Origin: Pseudomonadota bacterium
Lineage (GTDB): Bacteria; Pseudomonadota; Alphaproteobacteria; RF32; CAG-239
Assembly (NCBI GenBank): GCA_018362935.1
Contig: JAHALQ010000035.1
Location: 1 to 5,629, forward strand
Reading direction: 5' to 3'
DNA: 5,629 nt
Part shown: piece by piece, positions 1 to 5,427 of the stretch
How the letters are laid out: every line of letters starts with the position of its first letter
Numbering within the stretch: the first letter of the stretch is position 1
Notes under the pieces: generated by a model
The model's database searches: none
Told to the model about the DNA's origin: nothing
The model's input: only the letters and a program-made list of their open reading frames with translations
Program-made: the position numbers and the translations under genes

Positions 1-204
1 AAGTGACCGAAGCGGAGTTGTTGAGCGCAGATAAGCGCGAAACTTACGGAGCAAGAAGAAACTGTCCAAGAACAGCCCGGGTTATTCGACATGCAGGCAC
101 GCTTATATCGGCAGCTCCCCAACAGAGGAGTTTTTATATTTGCTATAAAGGAGCTACGACACTCCGCTGCGGCCACCCGCCGCAAGCAAGGCCAGTATAA
201 AAGA
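1..204 (+). repeat. Left copy of inverted dispersed repeat (constant head, variable body, constant tail)
   Basis: Bases 1-99 are an exact reverse complement of the last 99 bases of the window (5531-5629); the first difference is at base 100 (C here, T in the other copy). After that the copies diverge but keep landmarks in the same order: a CTCC block (115-118), GGAG (127-130), GGAG (150-153), CTCC (162-165), a GC-rich segment that can fold (168-172 with 180-184), and the shared tail GCCAGTATAAAAGA (191-204). An open frame runs through the copy from GTG at 3 to TAA at 200. Its first 32 residues match those encoded by the other copy, but the C-terminal parts differ, so I treat it as part of the repeat and not as a proven gene. 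The true outer boundary is unknown because the repeat reaches the window edge. No transposase or target-site duplication is visible. Confidence 0.85.
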
Positions 205-259
205 GAAAATCTAATTATTCAAGCAATAACAAATTACAAATGATAATCTCTAATCACAT

Positions 260-285
260 AAAAAAAGCCCCTCATCCGAGGGGCT
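260..285 (-). terminator. Rho-independent terminator of the dnaE transcription unit
   Basis: On the minus strand a perfect 8-bp stem (AGCCCCTC paired with GAGGGGCT, bases 266-273 and 278-285) encloses a 4-nt loop and is followed directly by seven T residues (complement of A260-A266). It begins 4 bases after the stop codon of the last membrane-protein reading frame (290-292), the expected place for the end of the dnaE operon. On the plus strand the stem is followed by an interrupted T-rich stretch (286-300), so weak termination in the other direction is possible. The 55 bases between this terminator and the left repeat (205-259) are AT-rich. They hold only an imperfect inverted repeat (202-211 with 242-251) and no gene. 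Confidence 0.93.
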
Positions 286-289
286 ATTC

Positions 290-563
290 TTATTTCTTTT
301 GTTCCTGATATTTGAAGAACTGGTATATATGAGCGTAAAAAGACGCCTTCAGGCAGGAATCTGCCAGCGAAACGGCAATCACCACGATAATAAAAACTTC
401 GTTTAACAAATAGTTATCAACGCCGATTACCTTATACAACCAGTTTAACAGCAGAATAAATATGCCGCAGGGAACCATCATCAAAAACTGCCCCCAGAAA
501 ATGCGGTTGCTGTTGCCTTTGGCCAGCTGAAAGACCTTTTTCAGGCTGAAAGTCTTGTCTTCC
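290..563 (-). pseudogene. C-terminal part of the frameshifted second membrane protein
   Basis: This minus-strand frame continues the gene that starts at 972 but lies one frame away. Reading on from about base 558 it gives DKTFSLKKVFQLAKGNSNRIF, then two strongly hydrophobic segments (roughly FLMMVPCGIFILLLNWLY and NEVFIIVVIAVSLA), and ends with the hydrophilic tail KYQEQKK before TAA at 290-292. The stretch SLKKVFQLAKGNSNRI aligns with PLRQLWRNTSGNGLRL of the upstream paralogue (its residues 206-221), sharing the pattern L-basic-x-hydrophobic-aromatic ... GN..R. This shows it is the true continuation and not a separate gene. The only start in frame after the break is a TTG at 484 with no ribosome binding site. 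Restoring one base would give a 227-residue protein with about six membrane helices. No programmed-slippage heptamer is visible, so a real mutation or a sequence error is likelier than recoding. Confidence 0.75.
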
Positions 564-972
564 CGGCATCGGGAAAAATCATGCCGTATAATATCATAAG
601 AATTATGCTCGGCACGGCAATCAACAGCACCATAAAAATACTGAACAGGATATATAAAGCCATAGAACGCAGAAAACTTCCCCAGCCCATGGCCGTCGTT
701 TTATAAACGACATTGCGGCAATAAAGAATAATCGCCGCGACTGAAATCAGCATCAGCAGAAAGGTTGACGCGCTCTGCTGCCAGGTCTGGGCACAGTCAA
801 TGCCGCGCATGGCGCATAATGTGGGAAAGTTTGTGAACATGTCAAACAGGACAACAACAAAACCCAGCGTTGCCAGTCTGGCATAGAGGCTGAAATTTTC
901 AAAAAAATATTTAAAACTGCGGGTAACGGTTTCAATTAACGGGAGTTTTACCTCGGCTGGCGTATCGGTCAT
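541..972 (-). CDS. Polytopic inner-membrane protein of unknown function, N-terminal part (frameshifted)
   Basis: As it reads, this gives 143 residues starting MTDTPAEVKLP and ending at TGA 541-543. The ATG at 972 is preferred over the in-frame TTG at 987 because AAAGGA sits 5 nt upstream of it and because it follows the previous gene's stop by one base. Hydrophobic segments lie at about residues 30-50, 68-90 and 104-133; the last is long and probably two helices broken around Pro121. After the first helix comes a short loop with Cys53 and Cys60. The overall plan matches the gene just upstream: a K-L/F-P-L/V-I start, an aromatic 'F..N' segment before helix 1, a Cys pair after helix 1, and a Tyr-Cys at the end of helix 2. 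The two are therefore distant paralogues. The last residues (TRLSA) come from the wrong frame after a one-base loss near 559-564, and the remainder is encoded at 290-563. I do not recognise a named family, and the function is unknown. The general pattern resembles YciC- or GPDPase-type polytopic domains only loosely. Confidence 0.75.
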   Translation of the reverse strand: MTDTPAEVKLPLIETVTRSFKYFFENFSLYARLATLGFVVVLFDMFTNFPTLCAMRGIDCAQTWQQSASTFLLMLISVAAIILYCRNVVYKTTAMGWGSFLRSMALYILFSIFMVLLIAVPSIILMILYGMIFPDAGKTRLSA

Positions 973-983
973 GTTAATCCTTT
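973..983 (-). promoter_or_regulatory. Ribosome binding site deciding the start of the second membrane gene
   Basis: AAAGGA (983-978 on minus) lies 5 nt before ATG 972-970 and within the last codons and stop of the upstream gene (TAA at 976-974). The stop and start are separated by one base, an arrangement typical of translational coupling. This site supports the ATG at 972 over the upstream TTG at 987. Confidence 0.75.
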
Positions 984-1840
984 CCAAATAAGAATTTTTT
1001 TTGCAGATAACAGTAATTGACGAAGAACATTACATTCAGCAAGACAACAAGATTAAAGACATATTCTGCAACAATGGTAATATAAAACGTATTTTCCGAA
1101 GCGACAAGCCTAAAATTGTTTACCACCGAATTCAATGAGAAAATAACCACGCAAAACAACAGCGCAAAACTCGACAAAAGGCGCAGGCCGTTGCCTGAGG
1201 TGTTGCGCCACAACTGCCGCAGCGGCGGAAATTTCCTGTTCTCCATGACAAAAGGAAACAAGCTGTAAAAACGCAGCAACACAAACGGAACCAAAAAGCC
1301 CAGAGAAACAACGGCAAAATAAGACAACTCAATCCGCCAGTCGGGGTTCGGCACACGAATGTATAACAAATAAGCCGACAGCATCGAAAGCAGATTGAGG
1401 AAGATATACAACAGATAAGCCGCAATCATTTTGAAATCGGCTTTTTGCGGCCGAAGCAGCCAGTTCCATGAAAAAGCGGCGCCGCCATAGCAATACTGAT
1501 ACAGCCGGACGCTGAACATTGCCGTCAGCCACAGCCCCAGTCCGCGCGCAGCCAAATACGCGGCCGGATTGCTGCTGCACATTTGCGGCAGGCTGTTATT
1601 TTCAAAAGGACACATCATATTTTGCTTCAAAATCAGGAAGATAAGCGTCATTAACAATGCGAAAATTCCGCCGGTTGCAAAAAATTTGCGGCTGTTGTCA
1701 ATAAAAAGGTTATAAGGGCCGAACAGCAGACCGATAACCGGAAACTTTGCCGGTTCTGGTTCAGGCGCAGGCTGCGGTTCGTCCGCCTTATTCTGCTGTT
1801 TGTCATACCATTGATTAAGTTTTGACCACAAAGTTTTCAT
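974..1840 (-). CDS. Six-helix inner-membrane protein of unknown function
   Basis: This is a 288-residue protein. The N-terminus (1-50) is hydrophilic and presumably cytoplasmic, with a Pro/Glu-rich linker (EPQPAPEPEP, 21-30). Predicted membrane helices fall at about 55-72, 93-117, 137-161, 173-193, 219-240 and 252-277. A loop after helix 1, likely periplasmic, carries Cys77 and Cys88 (CX10C). A cytoplasmic loop before helix 5 has PLRQLWRNTSGNGLRL, a pattern shared with the next gene and with several polytopic membrane-protein families in which a tryptophan is followed by a GN/KGN turn. There is no signal peptide, ATPase motif or catalytic signature. The gene starts 2 bases after the dnaE stop; AAGGAA (1854-1849), encoding the Lys-Glu near the end of DnaE, lies 8 nt before ATG 1840 and serves as its Shine-Dalgarno, so translation is probably coupled to dnaE. 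It is the intact paralogue of the frameshifted gene that follows. I recognise no named family, and co-transcription with dnaE does not by itself imply a replication role. Confidence 0.88.
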   Translation of the reverse strand: MKTLWSKLNQWYDKQQNKADEPQPAPEPEPAKFPVIGLLFGPYNLFIDNSRKFFATGGIFALLMTLIFLILKQNMMCPFENNSLPQMCSSNPAAYLAARGLGLWLTAMFSVRLYQYCYGGAAFSWNWLLRPQKADFKMIAAYLLYIFLNLLSMLSAYLLYIRVPNPDWRIELSYFAVVSLGFLVPFVLLRFYSLFPFVMENRKFPPLRQLWRNTSGNGLRLLSSFALLFCVVIFSLNSVVNNFRLVASENTFYITIVAEYVFNLVVLLNVMFFVNYCYLQKKFLFGKD

Positions 1841-1842
1841 CG

Positions 1843-4800
1843 TTATATTTCCTTAACTGAAGTAATCCCCGCGAGTGAACGTATCTGGCTCAAAACATCG
1901 CCGTAAAGGGCATAACCGCCCTTAAGTTCAATGCGGATATCCCAATTATCGTTGTCTGGTTTGATATATATTTTATTTTTACCGTTTCTATCTTTGTTTA
2001 ATATCCGGCCGAGCTGGCTGACCGCGCTGATGTCTCCGATACTGATTTCCAGTCCGTTGGCCACATCGGAAATGGCTTTGTCGAGCGTATCGACGCTGTT
2101 AATCATCACGCGGGGATTGCCCTCGTCATTCTGCTTGTCTATGGTCACGCTGACCAGCAGCGGCAGTCCGGATTTGATTGTTTCTTCATAACGCGCCAGT
2201 CCTTCGGAAAACAACAGGCCTTCAAAATTGCTGGTGCCGTCGGAAATTTCCAGAAAGGCATATTTATTGCCGTTTTTGGAAATGCGTTTTTGGAACGAGT
2301 TGACGCATCCTGCCAGTTTGGCGCGGATGTTGTCGCCGGTGCGGATTCCCTGAAAAACCTCGCTGCATTTTTTAACCCCGAGCCGTTCCATACCGCGGGC
2401 ATAGCTGTCAAGCGGATGCGCCGACAGGTAAAAGCCGATGGCTTCGGCTTCGAGTTTGAGACGTTCCAGTTCCGGCCAGTCCGCCTGCTCGCCCAGTTTG
2501 ACCTTGGATTGCAGTTCTTCAGAGCCGAACAATGACGATTGGGCGCTGGTCTTAAGTTCGGTTGCAGCGGAAATATGCTGGACAATCGTGTCGATATTGG
2601 CAAACAGTTTGCCGCGGTTTTTATCAATACTGTCAAAAGCGCCGGCCTTAATCAGCTGCTCGAGCTGGCGGCGGTTGATCTGCTTGGCGTCAATACGGTG
2701 AATAAAGTCGGAAATATCTTTGTAATTGCCGCGGGCTTTGCGCTCGGCTTCAATCGCTTCCATATTGGCGGCGCCGACGCTCTTGATGGCGGCTAGTGCA
2801 TAGCGGATATTGCCGTCTTCGACCGAGAAATCGGCGTCGGATTTGTTAATGTCCGGCGGCAGCACCTTAAAGCCCATTTTCTTGCATTCCTCTTTATAAA
2901 AGAGAAGCTTGTCGACGTTGGTAATATCCAAAGACATAACCGCGCACATAAACTCGACCGGATAATGCGCCTTGAGGTAAGCCGTTTGGTAGGAGATAAG
3001 CGAATAAGCGGCGGCGTGTGATTTGTTAAAACCGTAGGAAGCAAATTTTTCCATCTGGTCGAAAATTGCTCCGGCAACCGATTCCTCAATGCCGTTTTTG
3101 ACCGCGCCTTCCATAAACATCTTGCGCTGTTTGGGAATCTCGTCGCGCATTTTCTTACCCATAACCTTACGCAGCTTGTCGGCGCCGCCCATGGTATAGC
3201 CGCCGAGCGCGCGGGCGATGTTCATAACCTGTTCCTGATAAATCATAATGCCGTAGGTTTCTTTCAGGATAGGCTCAAGCTGGGGGTGCAGGTAGGTAAT
3301 TTCTTCTTCGCCGTGTTTCCGCTTAATGTAGCTCGGGATATTGTCCATCGGGCCGGGGCGGTACAGCGAAACGATAGCGATAAGGTCTTCAAAACGGTCG
3401 GGCTTGATTTGTTTGTGAACGTCTTTCATGCCCGGAGATTCAAATTGGAAGACTGCGGTAGTATCGCCGCGCTGGAGCATTTCATAAGTCTGTCTGTCAT
3501 CCAGCGGCACTTTGTCAATGTCCAAATCAATGCCCTGCGTCTTCTTAATCCAGTCAACCGCGCGCTTGATAACGGTCAGGGTTTTCAGTCCCAGAAAGTC
3601 AAACTTAATCAGCCCGGTTTCTTCGACGAATTTCATGTCATATTGCGTAACCGGCATATCGGCGCGCGGGTCTTTATACAGCGGCACCAGCTGTTCCAGC
3701 GGACGGTCGCCGATAACCACGCCGGCGGCATGCACGCCGGAATGGCGATACAGCCCTTCCAGTTTCATGGCGATGTCAAAAAGCTTGTTGACCTGCGGGT
3801 CGTCGCGGCGCATTTCCTCCAGCTCGGGCACTTGGTCGAGCGCTTCCTGCAAAGTCGGGTTTTTGCCCTGAACGCCGGGCGGAATCATCTTGGAAATGCG
3901 GTCGGCCTGCGAATAGGGCATTTGCAAAACGCGGGCAACGTCGCGGATAACCGCTTTGGATTGCAGCTTACCATAAGTGATAATCTGCGCCACATGGTCA
4001 AAACCGTATTTGTTTTGCACATATTCAATCGTCTTGGCACGGTTTTCCTGACAGAAGTCGACGTCGAAGTCGGGCATGTTGACGCGTTCGGGATTCAAAA
4101 AACGCTCAAACAGCAAATCAAGTTTCAACGGGTCAAGGTCGGTAATCTTCAAAGACCAGGCGACAATCGAGCCTGCGCCCGAACCGCGCCCCGGGCCGAC
4201 CGGCACGCCGTGGGTTTTTGACCATTGAATAAAGTCCGAAACGATGAGGAAGTAACCGGGGAACCCCATTTTTTTGATGACGCTCAATTCGTATTCCAGA
4301 CGGGCATAATATTTCTCGTCAAGCTCTTTTTTCTGCTCGTCGGTCATGCCTTCAAAATAAACATGCGCGCGCATGCGTTCGTCAAGCCCTTTACGCGCCT
4401 GCTGGTCGATATAATCGTCCTGACTCATACCGCCCGGACATTCAAAAATAGGCAGCAACGGGTTGACTTTAGTCGAAAGATAACTGCATCGTTTGGCAAT
4501 ATTGACGGTATTTTGCACGGCCTCGGGCAAATCAGCGAACAATTCGACCATCTCGGCTTCGGAACGCAGGCGGTTATTCGGCGAAAACTTTTTGCGGTTG
4601 TCATTGGCGACATATTCGGCGGCAGCAATGCAAACCAGCGCGTCATGCGCCTCATACATATCGACGTCAAAGAAAAACGCCTCGTTGGTGGCAACCAGCG
4701 GAATATTGTATTTATAGGCGAGGTCGATAAATTTGTCTTCGGTCTGGCGTTCGGTTTCCAGCCCAATGCGCGATATTTCCATATAAAAACGGTCGCCGAA

Positions 4801-5313
4801 AATCTGCTGAAGTTTCTGCGTCGTTTCTTCCGCCTCGGCGGTGCGGTTTTCCAGCAGCAGGCGGCCGATTTGCCCTTCCACGCCGCCGCTCAGGGCAATC
4901 AGCCCCTCATGATAATTTTCCAAATCGGAAATTTTAATCTGCGGTTTTTCGTTGCTTTGCGGATTATCGAGGTAGGACAGTTTCATAAGGTGCATTATGT
5001 TGGCATAGCCGGTATCGTTCTGTACCAGAAGCACAATTTTGTCCGGGTCGATAATGCGCCCTTTGGATTTCAGAACATCGTCGGCATCGGGATTGCGCAG
5101 ATAAAACTGGCAGCCCAAAATCGGCTTGATACCCTCGTCGGACGCATATTTTGAAAAAGCCTTGCCGCCGAACATGTTGGCCGTGTCGGTAACGGCAACG
5201 GCCGGAACATTCATGTCATGGAGTTTATGAATCAGCGCCGGAACTTTCATTGCCCCTTCGGATAATGAATAAGCAGTATGTACGCGCAGATGTATAAACT
5301 TAGGCTCGGCCAT
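1843..5313 (-). CDS. dnaE: DNA polymerase III alpha subunit (replicative polymerase)
   Basis: DnaE is the template-directed 5'-3' polymerase of the chromosomal replicase; in the core it acts with the epsilon proofreading and theta-type subunits and the beta clamp. At 1156 aa it is full length for the family (E. coli 1160). Domains in order: PHP (about 1-280, FIHLRVHTAYS at 6-16, VTDTANMFGG at 41-50); polymerase palm and thumb with GPGRGSGAGSIVAWS (373-387) and PDFDVDFC (414-421), which supplies catalytic Asp417 and Asp419; the third aspartate Asp572 in IKFDFLGL (569-576); fingers with YRPGPMDNIPSYIKRKHGE (651-669) and GFNKSHAAAYS (761-771); a helix-hairpin-helix region (about 815-860); a clamp-binding motif QSSLF (925-929); and an OB fold (about 995-1075). 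In the PHP domain the metal-site pattern HLHxH...TDH is degraded to HLRVH...TDT, as in E. coli DnaE, so no intrinsic exonuclease is expected and a separate DnaQ is implied. ATG 5313 is chosen because AAAGGAG lies 5 nt upstream and residues align from the family's usual N-terminus. It is the first gene of a unit with two membrane-protein genes. It is the DnaE1 type, not PolC or the error-prone ImuC/DnaE2 (this last point is my judgement from the presence of a clean clamp motif and E. coli-like length). Confidence 0.98.
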   Translation of the reverse strand: MAEPKFIHLRVHTAYSLSEGAMKVPALIHKLHDMNVPAVAVTDTANMFGGKAFSKYASDEGIKPILGCQFYLRNPDADDVLKSKGRIIDPDKIVLLVQNDTGYANIMHLMKLSYLDNPQSNEKPQIKISDLENYHEGLIALSGGVEGQIGRLLLENRTAEAEETTQKLQQIFGDRFYMEISRIGLETERQTEDKFIDLAYKYNIPLVATNEAFFFDVDMYEAHDALVCIAAAEYVANDNRKKFSPNNRLRSEAEMVELFADLPEAVQNTVNIAKRCSYLSTKVNPLLPIFECPGGMSQDDYIDQQARKGLDERMRAHVYFEGMTDEQKKELDEKYYARLEYELSVIKKMGFPGYFLIVSDFIQWSKTHGVPVGPGRGSGAGSIVAWSLKITDLDPLKLDLLFERFLNPERVNMPDFDVDFCQENRAKTIEYVQNKYGFDHVAQIITYGKLQSKAVIRDVARVLQMPYSQADRISKMIPPGVQGKNPTLQEALDQVPELEEMRRDDPQVNKLFDIAMKLEGLYRHSGVHAAGVVIGDRPLEQLVPLYKDPRADMPVTQYDMKFVEETGLIKFDFLGLKTLTVIKRAVDWIKKTQGIDLDIDKVPLDDRQTYEMLQRGDTTAVFQFESPGMKDVHKQIKPDRFEDLIAIVSLYRPGPMDNIPSYIKRKHGEEEITYLHPQLEPILKETYGIMIYQEQVMNIARALGGYTMGGADKLRKVMGKKMRDEIPKQRKMFMEGAVKNGIEESVAGAIFDQMEKFASYGFNKSHAAAYSLISYQTAYLKAHYPVEFMCAVMSLDITNVDKLLFYKEECKKMGFKVLPPDINKSDADFSVEDGNIRYALAAIKSVGAANMEAIEAERKARGNYKDISDFIHRIDAKQINRRQLEQLIKAGAFDSIDKNRGKLFANIDTIVQHISAATELKTSAQSSLFGSEELQSKVKLGEQADWPELERLKLEAEAIGFYLSAHPLDSYARGMERLGVKKCSEVFQGIRTGDNIRAKLAGCVNSFQKRISKNGNKYAFLEISDGTSNFEGLLFSEGLARYEETIKSGLPLLVSVTIDKQNDEGNPRVMINSVDTLDKAISDVANGLEISIGDISAVSQLGRILNKDRNGKNKIYIKPDNDNWDIRIELKGGYALYGDVLSQIRSLAGITSVKEI

Positions 5314-5325
5314 GGTGACTCCTTT
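5314..5325 (-). promoter_or_regulatory. Strong ribosome binding site of dnaE
   Basis: On the minus strand AAAGGAG (5325-5319) is followed by a 5-nt spacer and ATG at 5313. It is close to the ideal complement of the 16S rRNA 3' end and fixes the dnaE start. Confidence 0.88.
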
Positions 5326-5331
5326 AAACTG

Positions 5332-5346
5332 CGTTTATCATAAACG
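5332..5346. promoter_or_regulatory. Perfect 15-nt palindrome over the putative dnaE -10 (possible operator)
   Basis: CGTTTATCATAAACG consists of two 7-nt arms (5332-5338 and 5340-5346) around a single centre base. A one-base loop cannot form an RNA hairpin with all 7 pairs, so a dimeric protein site in DNA is the more natural reading. It overlaps the candidate -10 hexamer and lies just upstream of the Shine-Dalgarno. It does not match the alphaproteobacterial LexA patterns I know. No regulator can be named. Confidence 0.45.
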
Positions 5347-5365
5347 TTTTCCCTGCGGCAGACAA
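5337..5365 (-). promoter_or_regulatory. Candidate sigma-70 type promoter of dnaE
   Basis: On the minus strand TTGTCT (5365-5360; 4 of 6 match to TTGACA) is separated by exactly 17 bp from TATGAT (5342-5337; 5 of 6 match to TATAAT). Transcription would begin near 5330, leaving a leader of about 17 nt that contains the Shine-Dalgarno. It is the best-spaced promoter pair I found in the 114 bases between dnaE and the right repeat. No start site has been measured. Confidence 0.55.
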
Positions 5366-5406
5366 CGAAAATCTGCGAATTATCAGCCATCAGCGGGCAA
5401 AAAAAT

Positions 5407-5421
5407 TTAATTGCAAATTAA
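5407..5421. promoter_or_regulatory. TTAA-N7-TTAA motif, possible CtrA binding site
   Basis: TTAATTGCAAATTAA matches the full palindromic CtrA consensus of alphaproteobacteria (TTAA, seven bases, TTAA) exactly. It lies about 94 bp upstream of the dnaE start codon, upstream of the candidate promoter and just inside the end of the right repeat copy. CtrA is a response regulator that ties gene expression and replication to the cell cycle in many Alphaproteobacteria. The surrounding DNA is AT-rich, so a chance match is possible, and ctrA itself is not in view. Confidence 0.4.
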
Positions 5422-5427
5422 GAAATG

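Noticed and set aside
202..251. Imperfect inverted repeat (202-211 with 242-251) between the left repeat and the terminator.
   Set aside because: It is AT-rich with 8 of 10 matches and a 30-base loop, easily expected by chance in this composition.
556..600. Programmed -1 frameshifting as the cause of the split membrane gene.
   Set aside because: No X XXY YYZ slippery heptamer lies at the junction (the zero-frame codons are GGG AAG preceded by C), and no clear stimulatory stem follows.
1132..1580. Overlapping minus-strand frames inside the first membrane-protein gene.
   Set aside because: They are Cys/Arg/Leu-rich translations typical of a shifted membrane-protein frame, and the overlapping 288-residue frame is clearly the real one.
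2145..3089. Other-frame minus-strand open frames within dnaE (2145-2636 and 2793-3089).
   Set aside because: They are fully inside dnaE in another frame, with proline/arginine/cysteine-rich low-complexity translations and no ribosome site.
3286..5154. Two plus-strand open frames of more than 300 codons (3286-4221 and 4225-5154), nearly continuous, antisense to dnaE.
   Set aside because: They are in exact codon register with dnaE, where an antisense stop needs a sense TTA, CTA or TCA. These codons are rare in this gene; the only break is one TCA serine codon at 4219-4221. They have no domain or motif of their own, so they are a codon-usage shadow.
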